Part shown: piece by piece, positions 12,035 to 22,907 of the stretch
How positions within the stretch are numbered: the stretch's first letter is position 1
Layout of the letters: each line of letters opens with the position of its first letter
NCBI GenBank assembly: GCA_015680685.1
Contig: MNCI01028438.1
Location: 135,663 to 199,662, forward strand
Reading direction: 5' to 3'
From: Gnetum montanum
Taxonomy: Eukaryota > Streptophyta > Gnetopsida > Gnetales > Gnetaceae
DNA length: 64,000 bases
Translations under genes and position numbers: made by a program
The notes under the pieces: generated by a model
Database searches by the model: none
What the model saw: the letters and a program-made list of their open reading frames with translations, nothing else
What the model was told of the DNA's origin: nothing

Positions 12035-14747
12035 ATGGTCCCAAAAAGAGAAGCACAAGGAGAACTTCCATGACTAGTAAGCAAAAGACCATGAGGCCAT
12101 GGAAGAGGACAAGATAGTGAGCAAAATCCACAGGTAGAACAAGGAGAGCAGGAGGCACAATTCTTCAACATTCATCAACAAACTCCTACCATAGAGTAGT
12201 ATACTCAAGTAGAAGTGGATGTTCCACCAATGCTCATCCAAGGACAATAAGTTACACTATCACATGAATGCCTTCAGGCTATTCAAGAAAAATCCATCAT
12301 GTTAACAGTCATTGTGGCACTCAATTTTGGTCCATTTTTGGAATTTTCTCTAGAAGCTATTAAGGCCTAACTTCAGTCATCTCCTTTGTGGCCTAATCTA
12401 ACAAAAAATGGAGAGTGGTATTTAGGAGAAACACTCTAGTTTTGGTGAAATTAAGAAGCTAATGCAATAGTCAAAATTGAAGGAATCTCGATATCTTATG
12501 CAATTAAAGCAATCGCAGAGGTATTAAATGCACCCAATCAAGGAGCAAAGGTGGCACAAATATCAACCAAATCTAACATAGATGCTAGGAATCTATGGTT
12601 TCATTAAGCATATGCCAAGGAAGATAAAGAACACAGTGAATTGACTGTAGAAGAAAAGATCTATTTTAAAATTGGCACTTGTCACTTGTTTCCTACTAAG
12701 AGATTGAATTTAATCTCTACATATGTGGCTAAAGGAAGTGCAATATTAATAGGAAAGTTCAATGAAACCATTGCTCACCTCTACTTCATAGAAATTGAAA
12801 GGTAGTTCAAGGAGAAGAGAGTAGGAAAGTTAACACTTCCATTTTCTTACCTTATCTCGAGGTTATGCAAATGACCTAGCATCATAGGGTATACAAATGA
12901 TGCATTAAGGAAGGCATATAATGCTTCCTATGCCAAAATTCTCAAGCTAATGCCTCCTAAAAAGGACCAATAACTAGGCAATGAGGAGACTACCCAAACC
13001 CCAAGACAATAGTAGTAACAACTACAAGTTCCACCATTTCCATTGCAAGATTATAAACCTTCAATAAATCATCTTCAACAAATTGTAGAAACTATCAGTT
13101 AGGGAAGAAGCAAAGAGGCCAATCTATTCAAAGTCATTGCTGATGTAGTTAGACCAACCATTTCAACTAATCCTAATAGTGGAAAATATCATTATAGTTA
13201 GAAGGAGAGGCCCAGTGGTCCCAATAGATTTTCAAGAATGCTGCATCATTCCAGGTGGGACTTGAATATGGAGAAGGAGCCATAGATATGATCATGCAAC
13301 ACCATGATGTAGTGGGAGCTGTAGAAGTGATCATAGATCACATCAAAGAATAATTTAATGTACCTATTATGCCACTAGCTAGAACTAGAGATGCTCAAAT
13401 GCTAGTTGGTACCTCTATGACACTTGTAGATCATGAAGATGTGTTAGATAGACTATTGTAGACAAGATAAGCTATGAAAAATCTCTTTGATATTCCTAGT
13501 GATGTCACTACAACATAGTCTGAATTAACTACCACCAAAGGAAAATTAATCATGGCTAAAACCAGGGTAAAGCATGCTGAGAATGAGCTTCACCAATTAC
13601 AAGAAGAGCTTGTAGCCCTGAGAACAAAAAGGAGAGACCCAACTTAGTTCATAGCACTAGATCAGATAACATAATTCATAATTAAGTAGATTAATTTCCT
13701 TATTAAGAATAATAAAGACATAGTAGATGAGAAAGAAAAGGCAGTATGGAATTCTTCAGTAACTAAAGTCCAATCATATGCCCATGCCAAAGCACTTGGT
13801 ACCTTATAGGAAGAAAATAAATAACTCGCTATAGACAACATGAGGTTGACAATAGTAGAAAAGCAAAAAAACACTCTAGAAGAAAGTGTCTATCAATTGA
13901 GAGAGTAATTGATAAGAGTTAACGAGGATATGAGTTGCCTCATAATAGAAAATAGAACCCTCTCTATGGAGGAGGTATGCACCATTTGATAGAAATAAAA
14001 TATTGAAATCAACGTATGGTGAATTGAGGCTAAGAAACATGAAAGGTTTAAGGAACACTTCCAACATCAGGTGGGAATGTATAAACAAATTAATGAGAAA
14101 GAGATTAAGATGGGAAAGGCTAGAATTAATTCAATGTTAATGAAAAATCCAAAATGGCAACCCATCTTGGACAACATGGCCCACACCTACAAAGTGAAAG
14201 TGAAAAATAAAGACTTGTAGATAGAGGACTTAAAAGAATACATGGTGTTAGCAAATCTTCATTATGCTAACTTGGCCATGTTGATAGTTGGTGGGCCTAG
14301 GAATAAGCTTTAACAACAAGTAGTAGCCATGTATGCCTTGTACATGAAGGAGTTCATAGATTGCAAGGATGCTTTACAAAAACTTCAAACAACAAACTCA
14401 AAGTTAGATGTAGTTAAGGCTGGCAACTGAGGCCAAAAAGATATAGTAGTGAACCTGGCTAGAAGATAACAGATTACCATGAATTAAGGGAGAAGGCCAA
14501 AGATTTTGAAGAAGAAAGAGAACAGTTTGTGGCATGTTATGTTAAAGCTAATCCAATGTTTCTGCAACTACCATGTTCATGGAACATATCAAATCCATCC
14601 AACATTGGTTCATTAGCATGGATGATCCATGATCCAAGAACAAAAGAAGAGAATTTGCAGATGCTCCTGAATAGATACCAATTTAAGAAGCTTGACAACA
14701 AGGGGAAGAAACCTATGGAAGAGCCATTGCCACCTAGAACCACATAA
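12035..14747 (+). pseudogene. E3 ORF3, transposase_32-like accessory protein, broken
   Basis: Third ORF downstream of the pol position, homologous to E6 ORF3 (57977-60835) and E7 (62920-64000). The ATG at 12035 directly follows GATTGTAG, a plausible splice acceptor; a GTAAGG donor-like site lies at 11768. The N-terminal region keeps FGPFLEFSLEAIKAQ-like and GEWYLGETL blocks shared with E6. The central part (12670-12900: LFPTKRLNLISTYVAKGSAI, LTLPFSYLISRLCK) resembles the putative plant transposon protein domain known from Athila elements; this is recognition from memory. Long Glu/Lys/Gln-rich stretches (13550-14300) suggest coiled coil. The C-terminus (FLQLPCSWNISNP, WMIHDPRTKEENLQMLLN) is conserved in all three copies. 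At least one frameshift and many TAG/TAA stops. Confidence 0.72.
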
Positions 14748-14935
14748 GGCTACATCTAGCTTCACCAATTTAGTTCTCTATTAAATTTTTTCATATCATG
14801 AATGTGTCATTTTTGTAAACTCCACTATGGCACTAGAGAGTCATGTATATAAAAGTCAGTGTCATGCAAATCTACCTCTCAATTTTGTAAGGAACTCCAT
14901 CCTCATTTGTTTTAACTTGAGGAATAGTTTTCAGT

Positions 14936-14949
14936 TATTTGTGAGGGTA
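14936..14949 (+). other. E3 polypurine tract
   Basis: TTTGTGAGGGTA directly precedes the 3' LTR, in the position of GTGGGGATA in E6. It would prime plus-strand DNA synthesis. Confidence 0.6.
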
Positions 14950-15818
14950 TAATAAATCTAAAAATTTTGCAGCAACGATATCATAGTTACAATATCGTAT
15001 CTACGATGTTATAGATACATAATTGTACAAACAATATCACAGGGTGTGTGATAACCTATAAATGGAACACTTAGGTGCACAGATCCATAGTAGATACATT
15101 AGCATAGTAACAGAACTCTTTCAGTTTTTTTTCTTTAATTCAATACTTAGTAATGTGTGCCCATAGTGTGATGTTTTGTAATTGAACAGAGTTTTTATTT
15201 GAGTATGATATACTTGGACGCATTGCATGCATGACAATAAAGATCAAGATTACTCTACATCATTGCAGCAACACTGAGTTTTACTTCTATTTCCATTTAG
15301 CTTAATGTATACTGTTTACTATCTCCATAGTTAATGTTTACCATTACTTGCAATTTACTTTAATGTCATTAAGAAGAATGTGTATGACTGATCTTGAGCA
15401 TGTAAGTGTAACTGCTTGGTAACCTAGTAGTACTATCACTTGGTACGCCCAGTAGTGTGATACTTGGTAATCCCAGTAGTAGTTGCATGAAGTTAAAGGT
15501 GTGACTGGAAAATCAAGGTCACCTGCTTATTACATAGGCTAGTTTATATTTTTCTTACTATCACTTAGATTTAGAAACCTTTAGTTTCACTACATGTTTA
15601 CTAGGAGCCTAATAGCCAAGTCAACGTTAATATCACATACTTCACCATGAGTTAAACCATATGCATTGACTTTACTAACTCATGTGGGAAGATAACAATC
15701 ACAAATGCTAATCAATCACTAGTATAATCACATTGTCTTATTTGCAGAGTTTGACCAGGATTGCATGTGAACACTTGTATCTCATATGGTTGGGTGTTGG
15801 AAACCCCACTGCTCATGA
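14950..15818 (+). repeat. E3 3' LTR
   Basis: 869 bp. The U3 has a GATATCAT/CAATATCGTATCTACGATG array (14975-15050), a TATA box TATAAA at 15057-15062 and a triple CTTGGTAAYCCCAGTAG-like tandem motif (15415-15485) shared by all LTRs of the family. The end (CTGCTCATGA) is a decayed CACTCATCA. Confidence 0.8.
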
Positions 15819-17400
15819 CTATTAATTCTCAAAATCTAGATTTAAAAGCTAGCAAGAAAACATTTGTGACAGTTTTTTATAGTAATGTGAATGCACCTAA
15901 AATACCTAATGATGCATATAAGTCATTGACTACTAATCTTACATCACGATAAGTGTTCATTTCAGGTTTAAGTTACCTACCTCATAATCAAAGTTTTACT
16001 TCACAGTTAAATGATGAGATGCAAAAACATGACATTTAAGCTAGATAATACTTCAATAGTGCAATGTGCCCTAGATATAGGATCATTTATACATAAGCAT
16101 ATCATGTTGATCATTCATAACTAAACTTTGGATTTTCATGTTAGCAAACACATAAGAAACATCAATCCTCAAGAGAGCTAAGACGCATCCCTTTACTTCA
16201 TACATTTATCCCTAAACCCCTTCTCCATAGAATAGGGATGGATCTTGTGTGAAAGGCCAAAGCCTAGGTTGCCTACATATCCTTGTGATGTAGTAGACAA
16301 AGAATCAAGGCCTTGTAATTCTTCAAGGATAATTAAGATAGCATGGAACATGAATAGATCTCCATTAATTTTTTAGAAAGCTAATAGAAAATTATTAGTC
16401 TTATTGGTCCTATTAAATATATGGAACCTATTTCTATAGCATTTTGTTGTCATAGATATTTTTTTTTATTGAAGTTAATCTTTTTAACAATAAAAAATTT
16501 GGTACTACAAGCAAGTAGGAAGAGTTATATTTAACCAGTTACATATTATAATCTTTCTAATTCTTACACCTTTTGTCATTGTGAATGACATTTATTTAAG
16601 GCTTATTATTTTCTACTTAAGAAAATAGATGCTAAGAAATAAAAACATGTTGAAGTTGATAAAATAATAATTTTAAGTTGAAGATATAAAAAATCAAGTT
16701 AATGTCAATGATAAGAATGATTAAGTGATAACAAATAAATCAAAGAAGACAAAAGCTTCTATAAATGTTTTTACTTGTACTATAGGAAGTCTTGATGAGG
16801 CTAAATAAATAGCTTATAAGGCAAATATATCCTTATCTAGCAAAACTACTATTAACTCAAAGATCAAAATTGATGTTGTAAAACATGCTATAGTTGATGG
16901 CTATTAACATAAGGTTAATACTAAAGTAGTGATGTAAATAGGTTCCACCATTTTTTTCTTGTATTCTTTTAAATGCTAATATGTTGTCATAGCTTTTTGT
17001 TGCTACCTCAAATTCCTCTACTATTTTAAGTTCAAATGTTGAAAGTGATGTAAATGTTGTTAGGGTAGGGGTCATTCTTCCAACTAACAGTTAATGTTAC
17101 GCTCTTTGAGTTTTCAAAAATATCAACTATAAGGGTATATACTTAAGAAGACATCCTTGTGATCTAGAAGATTTTCCTTTCTATGTATTTTTTTTAGGGT
17201 TCTCTATTAAGTGTTAAGTTTGTGATATTCTTTGAATGTTTTTTTAGCTTATTAGCAATATCTTTTTGGAGTTCAACACTACCCAGAAGAGAAATAAAGA
17301 ATGAAAGAAAAGAAAAGAAACAAAAAGGGGTGATAGGCTCTAGAATCAAAAGGCTTTCCTTATCATAATTATTTTCAAAGTAACTAGCAAAACCTATTAT
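15819..17400. other. No recognisable gene
   Basis: AT-rich sequence flanking E3 on the right. No LTR edge, domain or RNA gene seen. A purine-rich stretch (17285-17330) may mark the 3' edge of the LINE fragment that follows, but this is not certain. Confidence 0.4.
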
Positions 17401-17410
17401 AATATTGAAA

Positions 17411-19560
17411 CTAAAATTTTATTGCATTTGTAGATCCTATGGATCTATTAGATAACAGAAATATAGATGCTATGAGTTTTGAAAATATTATTAAGAAAAT
17501 TACCAAGTATTCTTGGTAACATTTGAAACAAATCAACCAAATTTGTAACCATAATGTTCCATCTTTGTCTAATGTGTTCCAATGCACAACATTATAGGAA
17601 AATTTGGTATTCATATTTAATGGTACTTGTATTTCACACTCAACATATTTATTCTTCACAAGGAATTTTGTACCATCTCCTTATTTCAACTTTGAGATGA
17701 TGAGATCCTATTCATGCTTTGCTAATTGTACATCATAATAAATGAGGAATAGGATTTAAATAAAGAATGTACTCTTAAATATTATATTTGTTAAGCTATA
17801 AAATTCCCTTATGAAGCCATCCTTTATCATGGATTTCCATCATCATTTGTTTGGAATATTTATCCAATGAAGATGTAGAAAGATTATTGGTGTAGGCTAT
17901 AAACTGACAAATAGCTTTAACCTCTAATGACATCATCTCTACTTTAAGAAGTATAATATCATATTGTGCCTAGCTCTTCATGTCAAATTCATCAAGCATG
18001 AAAAAAGCTTATGAATTTTTTCTATTTTTTCCAATATTTATTTGATAGAACAAAACTCCATACAACACACCCATAAAAAGTAGTAGGTTGAATAATGGTA
18101 TGGTAAAGTTGTTTTTAGATATCCCAAGCTAAAATATATTCCTTCTTATTACTATCTGTAACTCTTTAATTAATGCACTAATTACAAATGTAATTATAGG
18201 AGCATTCTAGGCCAAGGTATTTATAAGAAGGAATTATATCCACATGTTCATTTCTTATAGTAAAATTGTACATCTTATTTCGTATGCCAAAAATCATAAT
18301 TTTTGTTTTCTGGACATCAACTTTCATTCTTGAATGTTAACAATATTCATTAAGAGTATTAAGCATTTGTTGCAAGCCTTACATTGAATTTGAAATTAAA
18401 GCAACATCATTAGCATAGAGTAAGAGTCTGACAAGACTTCTTCCAATTGTAATTATAAAATGAATAAGTATTTTATGCTTCCACTGTTCATTTTCATCAA
18501 TAAAAAGACCAAATAAAGTAGGAGAAAGAAAACATCCTTGTTTCATGCAAACAAATTATTAAATAAATTTTTTCTTTCCCATTTGTAGTTTTTGGATAGC
18601 CAATAATAATGTGCTAGGAAGTTCTAAATTTTCCAAGTGCCTTCATAACTTACTTTAGATGATAGAATCCTAGGTCTTAGAAAAATCTACAAAGCAAATA
18701 AAAGTTTTCTTGTGTAAAGCTTTGCCCCTATCAATAAGATAGCATAGTGATGAGATAATCTATAGTACAATGATATCACTTAAATCTTGCTTGGGAAATT
18801 GCATGTATCTAATTTTATTTAACCCATCTTCCAAGCATAAATTTTAAAATTATGTCTAGAAGCTTAACAAAAATATTATTGATTACAATCATTCTATAAT
18901 TATTTAGGTCTTTTTTGTCTTCTTTTTTAAAATCATAATTACTTTATTGATGCACCATTCTTTTTCTAACCCTACTTGCACATCGAAATTTAGCTTCTTC
19001 TAAATGTCATTCTATACTAGTGGCCCTTCTCATTTAAGCATTTTTTCGTATAATTTATTTACATTAGCAACTTCTCTTATACTAGTTTTTTTTAATCCCT
19101 ACATGTGTCATCAAAAGAAATGAACAATGCATTACCATTGTTATGAAAGTCTTCTATTCTATCATCACTATGAAACAAATTTTAATCAAAATTTTTACTA
19201 ACTTTGAGAGATAAAGCATAGTTTGTTCTTCTCTTACTTTGAAATGAATGCCAAAAACTTTTGAGATCATTATTTAGCATTTCTAATAAACTATTCTTTC
19301 TTTGTCTAACAATTTTTTTCTTCTTAGTTTGAATCAAATTTTTATATGCTTTGATAATCTCTAGTGACTTCTGAGTTTTTAGTAAAATTCTAGCTATTTT
19401 ACATTCTTCATTAGACCATTGTTGATTATTTATATTATGGCCTTTAAAAATCTTTAGGGTAAATGTAATTAGATTTTTTGTAAAAATTATACTTGGATTT
19501 CAAATCTTTTGAATTTCATTTTGAAAATATTCCTTTATTTTTAAAGTTATTTTGAAGTGC
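17411..19560 (-). pseudogene. LINE (non-LTR retrotransposon) ORF2 relic with RT domain
   Basis: Read on the minus strand, fragments appear in the order expected of a LINE ORF2. A linker after the endonuclease (EECKIARILLKTQKSLEIIK-like, 19420-19290) comes first. Next are RT blocks with KALHKKTFICFVDFSKT (about 18710) and KQGCFLSPTLFGLFIDE (18551-18497), then the active-site region LLLYANDVALISNS (about 18425-18385). There the second Asp-pair position is changed (YAND for the usual YADD). A KTKIMIF block (about 18300) and a thumb/C-terminal part down to about 17.4 kb follow. Several frameshifts and stops make it inactive. No endonuclease catalytic motifs are visible, so the copy is 5'-truncated, as is typical of LINEs. 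Confidence 0.75.
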
Positions 19561-19975
19561 TTTTGTGTAATACCCCTATTAATTAGCTATAAATTACCCT
19601 TTAAATAACTCATAGAGATGTTACAAAACCCCAAGGATCTAGATTTACCCTTAATTTAATAATTCAAAAAAGGTCATTAAATAAATAAAACTTATTACTA
19701 AGAATTATAAATATAATAGGGTAATAAAACATAACATAATTTTAGAGTACTTGCATATATAATTAAATAATATTTATTTAATGAAAATTGGAATTTTATG
19801 TAGCCACAAAAAAAGTAGATATCTAAAAATTCCACTAGTTACATCATAAAATAGTGTGTAAAATAATGATCCTAACGATAGTTGTTTCACCTCAATCAAA
19901 TATCTGGAAATAAAGATATTCACATTTGAAGTTTACTAAATTAAATAATAAAATATTAGTTTATAATAAATAATT
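19561..19975. other. No recognisable gene
   Basis: AT-rich spacer between the LINE fragment and the eroded left end of the E4 3' LTR. Nothing supportable. Confidence 0.4.
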
Positions 19976-20355
19976 AATGAGCAATACAAGTGCTCATGTA
20001 TAATTTGGTTGAATTCCATAGATGGAACTAGTGTAGTATCGTGATTGTTAAGCATTAATCGCAAGTCTTTGTCCTCTCACTTGAACTAGTGGTAGGTTTA
20101 TGATGTATAGTTTAGTCCAAAGTAAGGCATATGATTATGATGTTGTTGGGGCCATAAACTAACCTTAACAATAACATAGAAATTAATTATTTAATCTAAT
20201 TAAGAACAAGAAGATAAATTCGAAGCTAGCTTAAGGATGATGAGTATTTGTTTCCAACTTGCTATACACATCATGAACTCATGTACCCACTACTAGGATT
20301 ACCAAGTGTTATACTAATGTACGAACCAAGCAATAACACTACTGGTATTACCAAG
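19976..20355 (-). repeat. E4 3' LTR, left piece
   Basis: Aligns with the R/U5 part of E2 and E8 LTRs (for example AATTTGGTTGAATTCCATAG and GGCATATGATTATGATGTTG). The first about 30 bases of the LTR edge are eroded or lost. It ends in CTGGTATTACCAAG at the E5 insertion point. Confidence 0.75.
20351..20355. repeat. E5 target site duplication, left copy
   Basis: CCAAG directly before the E5 LTR edge TGTACCGCC. The second copy is at 37687-37691. Confidence 0.9.
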
Positions 20356-21526
20356 TGTACCGCCTAAAATCGTCGGTCACCAGCTGGAAGGAAACAGAGA
20401 CCGTGGTATTGCAGGACGCGCATAGAAGACCCTGCCTTTGCTTGAGGGCGAGTTGGAATGCACGAAGGTAAAGTACCTTGGGTGGTCCGCACGCAGATCA
20501 GACAAGGATTTACCTGCACGTATGCCGAAGTGCTATACGCTGGGTTATGCGTAAATAGCGCAAACGGGCGTAAACGGCGTTACAGATATAACAGGGCGTA
20601 AACGTAAACGAGCGTAAACAGTAAACATGCAAGAAATTAACGTAAACTATGAACAGTGGTATTGCAGAGTCTGAATATAGTGCATCGGTCTAACGCAGTT
20701 GTGATGGACACAAGGCGAACGAGAAGCCACGGTGGATGCAGGGATGACTCGGCGGATTTGCACAGTAGGCGGAGCATAGAGACTGTGCACACGGTGTACA
20801 GGGCTTTCCAACATAAGAGGGTTTCAGCTTTGGTGCGCAGCGTAAATGTCTCTGGTTTGCTTTGAGATTTTTGCCAACCGTCTTTGTTGAAGTGGAAAAG
20901 TGGGGTTTTTATACTAGTTGTTATGCTAGACTCGGGTTAGGAGACATGTGGTGCGTTGACCGGGTGCATAAAATTTACAAATATACAACATATTACATCT
21001 GCTGGGTGTATACGCGGGGCGTATACGCTGCATCAGGTCGGCGTACACGCTGGGCGTATACGCTGGACGTGCTGGCCATGTGAACTTGGGTGGAGATGCC
21101 ATAGACGGTGGGCGTACACGCCGACAATGGCTGGGCGTATACGCCAGGCGTAGATGCTGACGGCTGCCGACTTGCTTCAATTCTTGCTCTTTGCTGCTAT
21201 CTCCATTCTGTCATTGAGACTTCATCGTCGGGCGTGTGCATCTGTGGTGTTGAGTGTACAGGCAAGGCGTGTACATTGGGCGCGTAAGTCAGATGTCTGC
21301 TGGGCGTATACGCTGGGCATGTACGCTGGGAATGTTGGGCATATACGCTGGGTGTATACACTGTTGATGCTGGGTGTATATGCTAGTACTGCACTTAGCG
21401 AAAAGTAAGCCTTTTTGATTCCAGAAGTTGCAATGTGCGATGCCAAATGTAGCCGTGGCCGTTTGTGGGTCGCAGGGACCTGCTTCTTGCTGGGGAAGCA
21501 CTAAGCTCAAAATTTTGTGGTGTTTC
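20356..21526 (-). repeat. E5 3' LTR
   Basis: 1171 bp, + strand TGTACCGCC...GGTGTTTCA. On the minus strand U3 holds an array of GCGTATACGC-type motifs (about 21400-20995) ahead of a TATA box TATAAAAA (20913-20906). Compared with the 5' LTR the array is longer by about 55 bp. Confidence 0.92.
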
Positions 21527-21541
21527 ATTGGCCCCTCTTTA
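21527..21541 (-). other. E5 polypurine tract
   Basis: The minus strand reads AATAAAGAGGGGCCAA directly before the 3' LTR start TGAAACACC. It primes plus-strand synthesis. Confidence 0.75.
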
Positions 21542-22504
21542 TTGACACTTGGAGGAATATACCTGAGAAGCGTCAACAAAGAAGTGCAAAACACCACAAG
21601 CAACTTAATATAAACTTTGTCCTTTGTCACTTGACTAGACGTCATCGCACCATGTTCAGTAGTACATGGGATTGAAAAAGGGAGATTTGTAGCTGATAGG
21701 AGAAGAGAGATTGTGGGAAGTGGCGACTCCCCAAGGAATTATGCTGGGAGATGGGGTGCTTGGGTGTGCTACATGCTGGTCCTTGTCAATAGCCATTTTT
21801 TAGAAGACTCGGAGTTTAGACATGCGATGTGCGTTCTTTGGTGGAACAAGGCTCCTGGTTAGTGTTCAAGAGCGCTTGTTGGCAAGACCAAAGCCACGAG
21901 GAGGTGTGTTACATACTTTGGAGGAATAGGACCCATGTTCAATGTTTAGGGGGGACCCGTTGGCGGAGAGCTAGAGCCATGTAACGATATGTTTCTTGAT
22001 CGTTTTAGACATGAGTACTTGGTTTTTAGACAACTGCCTTCCCGCCTGGGACTTATATGGGAAGTGCCAAGAGTCTCATTTTTTTTTTGCAAGAAATCGT
22101 AAACTTTGCATTGATTTTGTACTCATGTGTGACAATACATGACAACATGTTGAAAATTTTGGGTGTACTGGGCACATCAAAGATGTGACGAAATAAAACG
22201 TGTTGGTGAATGGATAGGAGATGAGTCAGTGAATGGGGATGTACTAGTGAACAGTTTGAATTAGTCTCATTATGTGTGCTATGAACATTGTCTCATCTTG
22301 CCGCTTGTGACGAAATGCATTCTTGTGTGAAAACCTCTGGGTGTCATCCTGCAAACACAACTCCAAGGAGACAAGAAAATCATGAGTGAATGATCGAGCT
22401 TAGACTTACATGGCGGCAGTGTGTCGGTAGCAGCAACGTTGGTAGGATCTCCTGATGGTTTGTGATGCAGTGATGAAGCGTAAATGTGGTGGCAGATTGA
22501 TGAA
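21542..22504 (-). other. E5 3' untranslated region
   Basis: About 0.96 kb between the spacer repeats after integrase and the polypurine tract. No gene seen. Contains the unusual string GTGGCGACTCC on the + strand (21720-21730); nothing else can be supported. Confidence 0.5.
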
Positions 22505-22890
22505 CCAACGATGAACTTGCTAGTTTATAGTCTTGGTGGACTACCATGGGTTAGTTTTATGTTGTAACCCATTGGACATTGCCTATTTAGCGTCGTGGCA
22601 GACGTTACATTGGTAGTTTTTAGTCTTAGCGGACTATGAGGAGGCAAACTAGTTTGTAGTCTTAGCGGACTCTGACGGTTGTGACGGTGGCAGTTTACTG
22701 TCGTGCCGGACGGGTGCTAATTTATCGTCATTGCGGACACTGTGGGGTATCATTTTATTGTCATGATGCCAAGACAGTTGTGGTATTAGTTTTGAGTCGT
22801 AACCAAGGACTATTCTGCGATATCAGTTTACCGTCATGATTCTAGGATGAGCTGTGGTATCAGTTTATAGTCATGATTCCAGGACTTGGC
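22505..22890. repeat. E5 spacer repeats, copy set 3 (after INT)
   Basis: About nine diverged copies of a roughly 20-bp phrase of the form AGTTTATxGTCATTGCGGAC (for example AGTTTTTAGTCTTAGCGGAC, AGTTTGTAGTCTTAGCGGAC, AATTTATCGTCATTGCGGAC). They are spaced 30-45 bp apart. The same phrase recurs near 26.5 kb and 31.5-31.8 kb. Confidence 0.75.
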
Positions 22891-22907
22891 GTACCTAAGC
22901 TCATACT

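Larger units (their letters stand above)
5336..15818 (+). mobile_element. E3: pol-less Athila-like element that keeps ORF3
   Basis: Plus-strand element: partial 5' LTR, primer site, gag, protease, a post-protease linker, a long non-coding stretch, ORF3 and a 3' LTR. RT, RNase H and integrase are absent: the sequence passes from the linker (to about 9070) straight into the T-rich tract that in E6 lies after integrase. It must have been mobilised by another element's enzymes. It is old: LTR edges are decayed (TAATAAATC instead of TGATGAGTC) and frames are broken. Confidence 0.82.

Noticed and set aside
20862-21645. Several short open frames on both strands in the E5 LTR
   Set aside because: They arise from the GCGTATACGC repeats (Ala-Tyr-Thr-Pro-like translations on either strand) and recur in the other LTR; not genes.
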